In this document: piece after piece, positions 44,468-52,920 of the stretch
Layout of the letters: every line of letters begins with the position of its first letter
How positions within the stretch are numbered: position 1 is the stretch's first letter
Source of the DNA: an uncultured Oscillospiraceae bacterium
GTDB lineage: Bacteria; Bacillota; Clostridia; Oscillospirales; Acutalibacteraceae
Assembly (NCBI GenBank): GCA_900546785.1
Contig: URED01000006.1
Span: 1 to 64,000, forward strand
Reading direction: 5' to 3'
Length of the DNA stretch: 64,000 bases
Translations under genes and position numbers: made by a program
Notes under the pieces: generated by a model
What the model was told of the DNA's origin: nothing
What the model saw: only the letters and a program-made list of their open reading frames with translations
Databases searched by the model: none

Positions 44468-46579
44468 TTATTTTGCTTTCAGCCGCATGAGCCTGTTTTT
44501 TATCCTGCGCGGTATGCGCATTATGGCGTTTCCCACCCGGAAAGTAAGGCTTTTTCTGATATTCTGCGTTTTTTCCTCCGCTCTTTTAGCCCTTTTGAGC
44601 CAATACCATTTTTCGCCTTTCAGTTCCTTTATCTGCGCAAACATATATTCCTCCACGCTGTGGCTCATAACGTAGGAATATTTTTTGTATTTGTCCCGGT
44701 TATTGGGGTAAAATTTTGCGCTGTCATAGCCGGTGATACCCAGCTCTTTAAACATCTGCGTTCTTGCTCTGTTGTAGATGTCGCAGAATGCGGCTGCCGT
44801 CTTTAGGGAAAAAAGATTGTATATGCTGAGCGATAGGGCATAATTTATAAAGCTCTGCTCCACAGCATCGAAGATCGAGAGCTGCACCAGTTTCTTCTTT
44901 AGGGCGATAAGCGCAAGATACCAATCGTAGGGGGATTTGTCGTTGCTTGCCTGCAGACTGGCGTCCGACTGGCGGTAATTTACAAGCACTTTATCCAGCA
45001 CGGTGATCCGTTTTGCCACCGCCATGGTCAGAAAGATGAAGTAAACATCGTTGCAGCGCTGAAGCGGCATAAAACGTATCTCGTATTCATCTACAAGGGA
45101 TCTCTTGATCAGCTTGTTCCACGGGCTTGCCGTGGAAAGGTTGAAAATATACGGATAGCTTTTGCCCTCAAACGGTATTTCTTTAGGCAGAAATTCGTGT
45201 TTAAGATAAATGCCGGGCCTTTTTATTTCGCCTGTGTCGCTGAAATAAAGCTGTGCGTCAAACAGGCATATCTCAGCGTTATCCTCTTTTATCTTTTTAA
45301 CGCTGCGCTCAAGCAGCTGCGGTTCAAAGAAATCATCGCCGTCAAGAAAAAGATAATATTCGCCCTTTGCCCTGCCCATGCCCAAATTGCGCGCTACGCC
45401 CGCCAGGCCGTGGTTCTGGCGCAGCAGGTCTATCCTTTTGTCAAACGTCATATATTCCTGCACGATCTCGATCGTGTTGTCCTCCGAGCCGTCGTCGATA
45501 CAGATAAGCTCAAAATCGTCAAACGTCTGTTCGCACAGGCTTTGCAGGCATTTTCTCAGGTATTTTCCGGCGTTATACAGCGGCATGATGACGGAAACGC
45601 ATGGGTTTTCCGTTTTTTTATGCCGGCGTACCGGCCTGTTTGTGCTCTTTTCAGTCACCGCCCTTGCGTATTCCTCATAGGAGGATATTTTCAGAAATTC
45701 TTCAAGCGGCAGCCCAAATACTTCTTTTTTGCCGATCTCCCCGCGCTGCGGAAAATCCAAAAGCTTTCTGATCAGCGCAAGCCCGTCGCCCTTTGTTTCA
45801 AGCGGCAGCTTTGCCCATACCCTGTAAATAAAAGCCATGCCGTGCAGTATATTCATCTTTGTTTCGGCGGGATAATCACCGCTGCATATGTCGTAAAAAT
45901 CGTGCCAGCACTTTATGCGCTGCTCAAAATGGGCAAAGCTGTAGGTGTGGGTCAGCGTTTCGCGCCGGGCGCTCTCATGGCGAAGGTAATCATAGCTGAT
46001 TCCGTCCAGCCAAAGGAAATCCGGCTTTGCCACCACTACCCTGCCCAAAAACACTCTGTCCTCCGCCTGATAGGTTTCCGGAAAGCGGATATCGTTTTTT
46101 TCTATGAATTCGCGCGAAAAGATCTTGCCGTACAGCGCGATGTGCCTAAGCAGTTCCCAGTGATCATGGCTGCTTTTAAAACGGAACGCTCGTTCAATGA
46201 CCTCGCCCGAATCATATATTTCCCTGAAGTTCGTCAAAACAAGCTCTTTGCCCTCTTTTGCAATCGTATTATACATTTTTTCGTAGAGGTCGGTATGGAT
46301 ACCGTCGTCCGAATCACAAAACGCAATATATTTTCCGCGCGCCGCGCCGAGCCCGAAGTTCCTTGCGTGCCCCGGCCCGCGGTTTTCAATATGGTATACC
46401 CGGATCATGGCGTTGTTTTCTGCGGCGCGGTCAAGCATGGCGGCAGTATTATCCGTTGAACCGTCGTCAACGCATATGATCTCCGTATCCGGTATTTTTA
46501 CCGCGCAAAGCGTCCTTAAAAAGCTCTCTATATATTTTTCCTGATTGTAAACAGGTATAATAAATGAAATGTTTATCAT
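44468..46579 (-). CDS. Two-domain family-2 glycosyltransferase
   Basis: 703 residues with two GT-A catalytic domains. The first starts at residue 1 (ISFIIPVYNQEKYIESFLRT; DDGSTDNTAAML; FCDSDDGIH). The second begins around 331 (VSVIMPLYNAGKYLRKCLQS; IDDGSEDNTIEIV; LFLDGDDFFEP). Both keep the DxD-like metal site. The C-terminus is basic. It adds sugars to a cell-surface glycan or protein. It lies 40 bases downstream of an FkbM-type methyltransferase gene on the same strand, so they act in one pathway, perhaps capping or methylating the glycan. Confidence 0.88.
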   Translation of the reverse strand: MINISFIIPVYNQEKYIESFLRTLCAVKIPDTEIICVDDGSTDNTAAMLDRAAENNAMIRVYHIENRGPGHARNFGLGAARGKYIAFCDSDDGIHTDLYEKMYNTIAKEGKELVLTNFREIYDSGEVIERAFRFKSSHDHWELLRHIALYGKIFSREFIEKNDIRFPETYQAEDRVFLGRVVVAKPDFLWLDGISYDYLRHESARRETLTHTYSFAHFEQRIKCWHDFYDICSGDYPAETKMNILHGMAFIYRVWAKLPLETKGDGLALIRKLLDFPQRGEIGKKEVFGLPLEEFLKISSYEEYARAVTEKSTNRPVRRHKKTENPCVSVIMPLYNAGKYLRKCLQSLCEQTFDDFELICIDDGSEDNTIEIVQEYMTFDKRIDLLRQNHGLAGVARNLGMGRAKGEYYLFLDGDDFFEPQLLERSVKKIKEDNAEICLFDAQLYFSDTGEIKRPGIYLKHEFLPKEIPFEGKSYPYIFNLSTASPWNKLIKRSLVDEYEIRFMPLQRCNDVYFIFLTMAVAKRITVLDKVLVNYRQSDASLQASNDKSPYDWYLALIALKKKLVQLSIFDAVEQSFINYALSLSIYNLFSLKTAAAFCDIYNRARTQMFKELGITGYDSAKFYPNNRDKYKKYSYVMSHSVEEYMFAQIKELKGEKWYWLKRAKRAEEKTQNIRKSLTFRVGNAIMRIPRRIKNRLMRLKAK

Positions 46580-46619
46580 GTTTCGTTTCCCTGCATTCTT
46601 GTTTAAAATTGCAAAAATA

Positions 46620-47819
46620 TCATTGCGCTTCCGCGATCAGCAGCGTTTCGGCAATGACCTTTCTTATCACCGGCCGGTAGATCCGGAAGCTGTATCCCAG
46701 GTTCCAGTCCTCGATCATCGGTTTAATATCCAAAAGATCGTTCAGATTATGGTAGATGCTTATAAGAAGCGTCGGCTTTTGCTCTTTTATTGTCTTCTCC
46801 GCGCCGCGCAGAAAGCTCTGCTCCGCGCCCTCAATATCCACCTTTATAAGCCCGATCTCCGCATTGTTTTGGCTTACAAATTCGTCCAGCGTAATGCAAT
46901 CCGCCGTTTCTGTTTCTTCGCTTTTTATCCCGGCGCAGTTGCCAACGGTGCTTGAAGAGCCGGCAACGGTTATTTTTACCTTTCCCTTCTTATCTCCCAA
47001 GGCTTTGTTTACCAAAACGGCGTTTTTGACGCCGTTCAGCTCTATCGTTTTTTGCATAAGCTCAAAATTTTTTCTCACAGCCTCAAAGGAATACACGGTG
47101 CCGTTCGTAAGCGGGGATAATATCAATACGGAATCCCCTATATATCCGCCGGCGTCAATAATATCCCTGTTTTTTATTTTGCTGGGGTCTTTCAGCTCGC
47201 CTATCCCGTGGCGGTAGTAAAATACGCTGTCCTCAAATCCGTTGACCGGCAGATAATAGCCGGAATAGTAGTATAATCCGCCGGAGATCTGCATGATCTT
47301 ATCAGTAAATTTTTCTTTCAGCTCCCTTAGCTTCAGCTTTTCCTCCCGCGTGTAGATATCAAGATGTACGTCCTCCGGCGCCCAGTATACTTTTTCCAGC
47401 CGGTTAAACATTGTAACCAAAACATCTATGCTTTCCCGGTCCAGACCTTTTATAAGCCTTAAAAATCGTTTTTTGAAATCCTCGTCCTTTTTGAGCTCGC
47501 CGAAAGCGTTGGTTATAAAGCTTTTTTCAAATTTGTGCATGTAGTATGTGTCATGGATCATGTTGTGCTCCACTTCGGACAGATGGTAATAGAGCTTTCC
47601 GAAACGGTCGGCGTTTTTCAGGGCAACGTCTTTCAGGCCGTCTGAATTCTTTTCTATCTCCTTGGAGATGGCTTTCAGGTCGCTTACGATCCTTGCAATA
47701 TCACCGGCAAGGCCGCTGCCGTCTGTTGGGGTGTCATTTGTGCATTCCTCTCCGGAAGCTTTGCCCGCTTTCTCCTGAGTGTCCTCTTCCGTTTTTTGAA
47801 AACGCTTTTTAAGCCCCAT
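46620..47819 (-). CDS. FkbM-family methyltransferase
   Basis: 399 residues. The C-terminal 200 residues are the FkbM SAM-dependent methyltransferase: NRDIIDAGGYIGDSVLILSP (SAM-binding glycine motif), YSFEAVRKNFELMQKTIELN and LIKVDIEGAEQSFLRGAEKT. The N-terminal 190 residues are charged and helical, probably a coiled coil (GLAGDIARIVSDLKAISKEI). Likely methylates a sugar of the polymer made with the neighbouring glycosyltransferase. RBS GGAGGG. Confidence 0.85.
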   Translation of the reverse strand: MGLKKRFQKTEEDTQEKAGKASGEECTNDTPTDGSGLAGDIARIVSDLKAISKEIEKNSDGLKDVALKNADRFGKLYYHLSEVEHNMIHDTYYMHKFEKSFITNAFGELKKDEDFKKRFLRLIKGLDRESIDVLVTMFNRLEKVYWAPEDVHLDIYTREEKLKLRELKEKFTDKIMQISGGLYYYSGYYLPVNGFEDSVFYYRHGIGELKDPSKIKNRDIIDAGGYIGDSVLILSPLTNGTVYSFEAVRKNFELMQKTIELNGVKNAVLVNKALGDKKGKVKITVAGSSSTVGNCAGIKSEETETADCITLDEFVSQNNAEIGLIKVDIEGAEQSFLRGAEKTIKEQKPTLLISIYHNLNDLLDIKPMIEDWNLGYSFRIYRPVIRKVIAETLLIAEAQ

Positions 47820-48001
47820 CGTTTTCCCTCCTGTAAAGATGTACGGATTCTCTTGTTATAAGTATTTACAGATTTTATTCTTACAACAGATAAAAGCCGC
47901 AAAGTTTTCCGCTTGATTCAAAAAAATTAATATGCGTTTCACGCTTTATTCGGCTTTTTAAAATTTTGATGCGGCAGAAATCCGCGCTGCATAAAATTTC
48001 C

Positions 48002-48030
48002 TTGACACGGGCGCGGTTCTTTGTTATAAT
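48002..48030 (+). promoter_or_regulatory. Perfect consensus promoter of the rpsF operon
   Basis: TTGACA (48002-48007) and TATAAT (48025-48030) with a 17-base spacer. Confidence 0.9.
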
Positions 48031-48039
48031 ACCAACGCT

Positions 48040-48090
48040 ACCTTGAAAAAGGCGGCTATCCTTGCCCGGTCGGTAAGGTCCGGGCCAAAA
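48040..48090 (+). promoter_or_regulatory. Candidate S6:S18-binding leader of the rpsF operon
   Basis: The untranslated leader contains a GCCCGG (48064-48069) / CCGGGC (48080-48085) hairpin with CGGT in the loop and flanking GGCGGC and GTCC pieces. A leader at this position in many bacteria binds the S6:S18 complex and shuts off the operon. The exact consensus fold was not verified. Confidence 0.5.
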
Positions 48091-48112
48091 GTCCAGAAGG
48101 AGGTGCTGAAGT

Positions 48113-48427
48113 ATGGCATTAAAAAAGTATGAGCTTGTATTGGTTTTCTCTCTCTCAAAGGGTGAGGAAGCGGTAGAATCTCTCAAAACAAAATTCTTTG
48201 AGCTTATTAAGGCAAACGGCACCCTCGGTGAGGTTGAGGAGTGGGGCAAACGTAAGCTTGCTTATCCCATCAACTATGAAACAGAGGGCTATTACGTTGT
48301 TGCGCAGTTTGAGAGCAATGAGGATTTCCCCGCAGAGCTTGACCGTATCATCAATATTACGGACGGTGTGCTCCGCTCGCTTATCGTTGCAAAGAGCGAC
48401 GATGCAGATGCAGAGGTGCAGGAATGA
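48113..48427 (+). CDS. rpsF: Ribosomal protein S6
   Basis: 104 residues. KKYELVLVFSLSKGEEAVES and WGKRKLAYPINYETEGYYVV are the S6 signature. It binds S18 and 16S rRNA in the platform of the 30S subunit. AGAAGGAGGTG lies ahead of the ATG. The stop overlaps the ssb start (ATGA). Confidence 0.97.
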   Translation: MALKKYELVLVFSLSKGEEAVESLKTKFFELIKANGTLGEVEEWGKRKLAYPINYETEGYYVVAQFESNEDFPAELDRIINITDGVLRSLIVAKSDDADAEVQE

Positions 48428-48855
48428 TTAATTCAGTTGTAATTATGGGCAGACTGACCTTTGATCCCGAGCTTCGCACAACACCTACCGGTGTTTCCGT
48501 CGTTCACTTTCAGGTTGCCTGTGACAGGAATTATCAAAGAGCAGGCGAAGAAAGAAAGGCCGATTTTATTGATGTTACGGCTTGGCGTCAAACTGCTGAA
48601 TTTGTATCCCGCTATTTCCGCAAAGGCTCCATGATAGCTGTTGAAGGCTCTATCCAGACCGACAGCTATACGGACAGAGACGGCAACAAAAGAAAATCTT
48701 TTCAGGTTGTTGCAAATAATGTCTCTTTCTGCGGTTCCAAGAATGAGAGCGGCACGGGCAATCAGGTGTATAACCAGCCCGCACCCAGCTATGCGTCTGC
48801 GGATAACAGCGATTTTGAAGAGATTGTTGACGAAGATGACGATTTACCGTTTTAA
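48424..48855 (+). CDS. ssb: Single-stranded DNA-binding protein
   Basis: 143 residues. OB fold at 1-105 (INSVVIMGRLTFDPELRTTP; FIDVTAWRQTAEFVSRYFRK; GNKRKSFQVVANNVSFCG), a short flexible linker and the acidic tip DEDDDLPF that binds partner proteins. Located between S6 and S18 as usual in Firmicutes. Confidence 0.97.
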   Translation: MINSVVIMGRLTFDPELRTTPTGVSVVHFQVACDRNYQRAGEERKADFIDVTAWRQTAEFVSRYFRKGSMIAVEGSIQTDSYTDRDGNKRKSFQVVANNVSFCGSKNESGTGNQVYNQPAPSYASADNSDFEEIVDEDDDLPF

Positions 48856-48870
48856 GGAGGAAAACTGATA

Positions 48871-49107
48871 ATGGCTTATAACAAGGGCGGCGCAAGAAAA
48901 GGCCGCAGAAAGGTTTGCCAGTTTTGCGTGGAGAAATGCGATCATATAGATTATAAAGACGCATCTAAGCTTAAGAAGTATACTTCCGAAAGAGCTAAAA
49001 TCCTTCCCCGCCGTGTTACGGGAACCTGCGCAAAGCATCAGAGGGAGCTTACTATCGCAATCAAGCGTGCGCGCCAGATCGCGATCCTTCCCTACACAGC
49101 AGACTGA
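48871..49107 (+). CDS. rpsR: Ribosomal protein S18
   Basis: 78 residues; [20 protein letters not shown] and [20 protein letters not shown] are typical. CxxC plus C/H residues suggest the zinc-binding (C+) form of S18. Last gene of the operon, followed by a strong terminator. Confidence 0.97.
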   Translation: MAYNKGGARKGRRKVCQFCVEKCDHIDYKDASKLKKYTSERAKILPRRVTGTCAKHQRELTIAIKRARQIAILPYTAD

Positions 49108-49125
49108 TAAAATCACATAGGATTT

Positions 49126-49161
49126 AAAAGGCTGATTCCGTTTTGGAGTCAGCCTTTTTTT
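49126..49161 (+). terminator. Terminator of the rpsF-ssb-rpsR operon
   Basis: AAAGGCTGATTCC (49127-49139) pairs with GGAGTCAGCCTTT (49145-49157) and is followed by TTTT. Confidence 0.88.
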
Positions 49162-49279
49162 ATCAAATAAAGTGTGATCCGTTTGCCGGCCTTATAAAAA
49201 AATCGCACCTTAACAAAACATAAACATTTCGCAAACAGCAGCTAAACATTTGCGGCGTATAGTATAGCTGATGGAAGAT

Positions 49280-49303
49280 GAATACGATATGGTTTTAAGC
49301 GGC
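49280..49303 (+). repeat. 24-bp intergenic motif, copy 2
   Basis: GAATACGATAT followed by GGTTTTAAGCGGC; two changes relative to the copy at 30437. Confidence 0.6.
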
Positions 49304-49350
49304 CGCTTTATGTATGTGCTGCGTTAAAAATTTCGGCATACTGACGCCCA

Positions 49351-49734
49351 TCAACGGCAAAAGAGTGAAAAGTCGCTGCGCCGGAGCAATGCGCCTATAC
49401 GCATTTTAAGCTCCTCAAGGTCAACGGGCTTTCCCACATAATCGTCTATCCCGATCCTAAAGCCGCGCCGTTTTGCCTCAATATCGCCGCGCGCCGTCAT
49501 AAACAGGATCGGTATATCTTTATTGAAATCCCTTACCTCTTCTGCAAATGCAAAGCCGTCCGTTCCGGGCATCATAATGTCGGATATAATAAGGTCGTAA
49601 ACGCCCTCAAACAGCTTGTCGCAGGCATCGTCCGCATTCAGGCAGCCCGTGGTTTCAAAACCGTTTGCGTCAAGATAGGCGCATACGGAACGATTCAGGG
49701 CACGGTCGTCCTCTGTAACAAGGATCTTAAACAC
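49351..49734 (-). CDS. Receiver-domain response regulator without output domain
   Basis: 127 residues from GTG 49734 (VFKIL), with AGAGGTGAT ahead; a GTG three codons earlier is also possible. The receiver is complete: acidic EDD at the start, phosphorylation site D55 (numbered from the earlier GTG) in IISDIMMPGTDG, MTARG and VGKPVD with the conserved lysine. It stops at ALLRRSDFSLFCR, just where an OmpR-type winged-helix domain would begin. No kinase lies beside it. It is either a single-domain regulator or the truncated remainder of an OmpR-type protein. Confidence 0.75.
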   Translation of the reverse strand: MFKILVTEDDRALNRSVCAYLDANGFETTGCLNADDACDKLFEGVYDLIISDIMMPGTDGFAFAEEVRDFNKDIPILFMTARGDIEAKRRGFRIGIDDYVGKPVDLEELKMRIGALLRRSDFSLFCR

Positions 49735-49842
49735 GTATATCACCTCTTAAATCTGATTTGATTTATTTTACTATAGAAATGTTAAAGTTTTGTTAGAAAA
49801 AATGCGGCTTCCTGAGCCGCATTTAGATATTTTACCGTGAAA

Positions 49843-50868
49843 TTAAATTTCCCATTTCATGATCGTTTTGCCGAATGCCTTGCGCGAATCCAGCTCAAAC
49901 GCCGCCTTGATATCGGCAAGCGTGCGTATCTCGTTTACGGAGCTTATGAGATTGCCAAGGTAATCTATGATCTCCGGGTTGCTTTCGTAAAGCGATACCG
50001 TTTTTTGAAAATCGGCTCTGCCGCTTCTTGAAGAACCGAAGAGGCGCAATCCCTTTTCAAGTATCATTCGCGTGTTTACGGCAACGGGGTATTCGGAAAC
50101 GCCGAGCAGGGATATGGTGCCCTCCGGCCGTATAAGCCCGATGATCTGCTCTATGGCAACGGGGCTTCCGTTCCCGCCGACGCATTCGAATGCGTGGTCT
50201 ATCTCCATACCCGCCGGAATGTCGTTTACGGAATACGCGCCGTCTGCAAATGTGAAATCGGCAAGCTTTTCGTAATTCGTGCCGAAGATATATACTTTGC
50301 TTTCGGGAAAGCACTTTTTCAGCAGCAACGTGGTGATATAGCCCAAATTGCCGTCGCCCCAAACGCCTATGGCGCTGCGGTGCGCGTGCGCGATCTTGTC
50401 AAACCGGGAAACGGCGTGCATGGATACGGAAACGATCTCTGTAAACGCCGCCACGTTCAGATTTATATCCCCCGGCAGCGCAACCAGCCTTTTGGGCGAG
50501 ATCTCAACGTATTCCTGCAAAAAGCCGTCCGCCGTTGAACCGCAGAATTTGGAGGAGCGCAGGTAGTTTTCGGCAATATGGTCGTTTTCCTCGCAGGGGA
50601 TATTGGGTATCATGACCACCCTGTCTCCGCTTTTGAATGTGCCGGAGCTGTCAAGCACCACCTGCCCGATGCCCTCGTGGATCAGCGCCATCGGCAGTTT
50701 TTCGGCAAGTACTTTAGCATCTCTTGTGCCCAAATAATACCGCATATCGGCGTTGCAGATGGAAAGATGCGTCGGGCGCACAACGGCATTGCCGGAAAAA
50801 AGCTCTATGTTTTCAAACGCAACCTCAAATCTGCGCGGCTGCGCCAGGCGGTAGACCGTGTTAATCAT
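49843..50868 (-). CDS. tarJ: Zinc-type alcohol dehydrogenase, likely ribitol-5-phosphate dehydrogenase (TarJ-like)
   Basis: 341 residues. GroES-like domain with THLSICNADMRYYLG, ALIHEGIGQV and the dinucleotide fold (IGVWGDGNLGYITTLLLKK). The sequence follows TarJ, which reduces ribulose 5-phosphate to ribitol 5-phosphate. The adjacent cytidylyltransferase gene overlaps by four bases, which supports a TarJ/TarI pair making CDP-ribitol for teichoic acid or a ribitol-containing surface polymer. The polymerases are not in the window. Confidence 0.8.
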   Translation of the reverse strand: MINTVYRLAQPRRFEVAFENIELFSGNAVVRPTHLSICNADMRYYLGTRDAKVLAEKLPMALIHEGIGQVVLDSSGTFKSGDRVVMIPNIPCEENDHIAENYLRSSKFCGSTADGFLQEYVEISPKRLVALPGDINLNVAAFTEIVSVSMHAVSRFDKIAHAHRSAIGVWGDGNLGYITTLLLKKCFPESKVYIFGTNYEKLADFTFADGAYSVNDIPAGMEIDHAFECVGGNGSPVAIEQIIGLIRPEGTISLLGVSEYPVAVNTRMILEKGLRLFGSSRSGRADFQKTVSLYESNPEIIDYLGNLISSVNEIRTLADIKAAFELDSRKAFGKTIMKWEI

Positions 50869-51575
50869 TCTTCCTCGTCCTCCAAAAGGGACTTTGCAAC
50901 GCGCATGTCATACGGATAGGTTATCTTTATGTTGAAATTTTCGCCGTCCACAAGCGCAACTTTTTCACCTTTCAAAACAAAGATCTTTGCCGCGTCCGTC
51001 AGAATATCCTTTTCCTCTTCGGAAAGCGAAAGGTAAAGCGCTTTCAGCTTTTTTGCCTTAAAGGACTGCGGCGTCTGCCCCTGGTACATATAATTCCTGT
51101 TGGGTATATCGCTTATGATCTCGCCGTTTTTTGCCTCTACGATCGTATCCGTGGCTTTTATAACGGTGTCGCACGAGCCGTATTCTGCGCATGCTTTGAT
51201 GTTTTCTTCAATGATCCTGTGCGTAACGAACGGGCGCACGGAATCATGCGTAACAATCATGGTATCGTCATCCAGTCTGCCGCTGTTTTCTATGAGGGCA
51301 ACGGCATTCATGATCGTTTCGTTCCTCGTGGCGCCGCCACGGGCAACGGTGATCCTATCCTGCGCGGGAGAAATATATTTTTTAATCAGGTCTTTCGTGT
51401 GCTCCTCCCACTGTTCGGGGCACAGCACGATGATCTCGTCTATTCCGGGGCAGGCATAAAATTTTTCTATCGTATAGATGATGATGGGCCTGCCTTTTAA
51501 ATTAAGGTATTGCTTGGGCTTGTCCCCGCCCATACGCGAGCCTGTGCCGCCCGCAAGTATAACTGCAAAAACCAT
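50865..51575 (-). CDS. tarI: Ribitol-5-phosphate cytidylyltransferase (TarI/IspD family)
   Basis: 236 residues. FAVILAGGTGSRMGGDKPKQ is the nucleotide-binding signature shared with IspD; later VTHDSVRPFVTHRIIEENIK and IKITYPYDMRVAKSLL. The family includes IspD (isoprenoid pathway) and TarI. The overlap with the TarJ-like gene makes TarI the better reading. Confidence 0.8.
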   Translation of the reverse strand: MVFAVILAGGTGSRMGGDKPKQYLNLKGRPIIIYTIEKFYACPGIDEIIVLCPEQWEEHTKDLIKKYISPAQDRITVARGGATRNETIMNAVALIENSGRLDDDTMIVTHDSVRPFVTHRIIEENIKACAEYGSCDTVIKATDTIVEAKNGEIISDIPNRNYMYQGQTPQSFKAKKLKALYLSLSEEEKDILTDAAKIFVLKGEKVALVDGENFNIKITYPYDMRVAKSLLEDEEE

Positions 51576-51610
51576 GTGTTTCTCCTTACAAACAATTTTA
51601 TAATTATATA

Positions 51611-52741
51611 TTATCTTAAAGCATTATACATTTCAAGGATATTTTTTTCTGTAAGCGGTATCGGGTTGCGCGTCATAAGCATGCTCATGCTCGCTTTTGT
51701 CAGTTCTTCTATCTGCGCCTGTGTTTCGCAGCCGATCTCCGAAAGGCGGCATCTCATGCCCATTCTCTTTTTCATAGCGGTGATCTCATCCGCCATTTCG
51801 TATGCGCTGTTAAAGCCGCACTGCTTCGCAAAGGCGGCTATCCTGCCGTCTTCATCGGCATGGTCGGCGTTGAATCTTATAAAATAATCAAGCGTAAAGG
51901 CGCATGCCTCGCCGTGCGGCACACCGTAAAGATTTGTAAGCGGAAAGGAGCAGGCGTGGCTGCCTGTTGTGCGCGGGTGAGAGAATGCAACGCCCGCCGT
52001 GATGCTTGCCGCCGCCATGTTTTCACGCGCTTCCAGATCGTTTGGCTCTTTATATGCCCGCTCAAGATATTTGAAAACAAGCTTTGCGCTGTATACGGAG
52101 CAGGCGGAGCATATCGGCTGGTTCAGTGTGCTCCAATAGCTCTCTATCGCGTGGCTCAGAACGTCCAGCCCGGTTGAAGCAGTGATCTGCGGCGGAACGG
52201 AAAGCGTAAGCTCGGGGTCTATAACGGCGATCTTCGGGTACATTGCCGGGTCGTTCATCGGCGCTTTCAGGTTTTTATCCGTATCGGTAAGCACCGCAAT
52301 GTTTGTTACCTCGCTTGCCGTGCCGCTCGTTGTGGGGAATGCGATCATCGGGATCGCCTCCGCCGCGCTGACCGGCTTTCCGCCCGTGTGGTAAGATACG
52401 ATAGAGTCATCGCCCTTTGCAATGGCGCACGCCGCTTTGCAGCAGTCCATGGGCGATCCTCCGCCGAGCGCAACGGCAAAATCTGCATTTACTCGCCTTA
52501 AAAGTTCGGCGCAGTCATCCACGTTTTTTGTTGTGGGGTTCGGCCTTATATCGCTGAACACGGCTTTTATCCTGCCGCCGGAGAGCGCGCGGAATTCATC
52601 CGCCGTGCCGTTTTTTACAAAGCTTCTGCTGCAAACGAGCACGCCGTTTTTGCCGTTTATCTCATCAATATATTTTTCCAGTTCTTTTCTTTTTTTGCTG
52701 CCGAAAACAATCTTTACGGGCAGGCTGAATTCCCAAAGCAT
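51611..52741 (-). CDS. Iron-containing alcohol dehydrogenase
   Basis: 376 residues. VALGGGSPMDCCKAACAI is the NAD(P)-binding glycine motif. Metal ligands are in SHAIESYWS, GVAFSHPRTTGSHAC and YGVPHGEACAFT. The family oxidises alcohols or reduces aldehydes; the substrate is unknown. It is read with TarI/TarJ from the same strand with a 35-base gap, so it might work in the same pathway. Confidence 0.85.
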   Translation of the reverse strand: MLWEFSLPVKIVFGSKKRKELEKYIDEINGKNGVLVCSRSFVKNGTADEFRALSGGRIKAVFSDIRPNPTTKNVDDCAELLRRVNADFAVALGGGSPMDCCKAACAIAKGDDSIVSYHTGGKPVSAAEAIPMIAFPTTSGTASEVTNIAVLTDTDKNLKAPMNDPAMYPKIAVIDPELTLSVPPQITASTGLDVLSHAIESYWSTLNQPICSACSVYSAKLVFKYLERAYKEPNDLEARENMAAASITAGVAFSHPRTTGSHACSFPLTNLYGVPHGEACAFTLDYFIRFNADHADEDGRIAAFAKQCGFNSAYEMADEITAMKKRMGMRCRLSEIGCETQAQIEELTKASMSMLMTRNPIPLTEKNILEMYNALR

Positions 52742-52880
52742 ATCATCACTCCGTTACAGTATAGTTTTTCTTAATTTTATCACTATTATTTTTATCAATC
52801 AAGTTGAAAAAGCAAAGATTATCATTTATAATAGCTTCCGGGCTGCAGCCGCTGAAAACCGTATTGCGTTTGATTACCGT

Positions 52881-52897
52881 CGGCTGCAGCCGTATTT
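52881..52897 (+). promoter_or_regulatory. GC-rich palindrome with T-run in the leader of the MFS gene
   Basis: CGGCTGCAGCCG (52881-52892) is a perfect palindrome followed by TATTTTT, and the same GGCTGCAGCC stands at 52841-52850. Either an attenuator hairpin or a paired site, 24 bases before the gene start. Confidence 0.4.
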
Positions 52898-52920
52898 TTA
52901 AGAGAGGGAAATTCAGTATC

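Noticed and set aside
45197-46459. 420-codon plus-strand ORF opposite the two-domain glycosyltransferase
   Set aside because: The opposite frame has clear GT2 motifs; this one has none.
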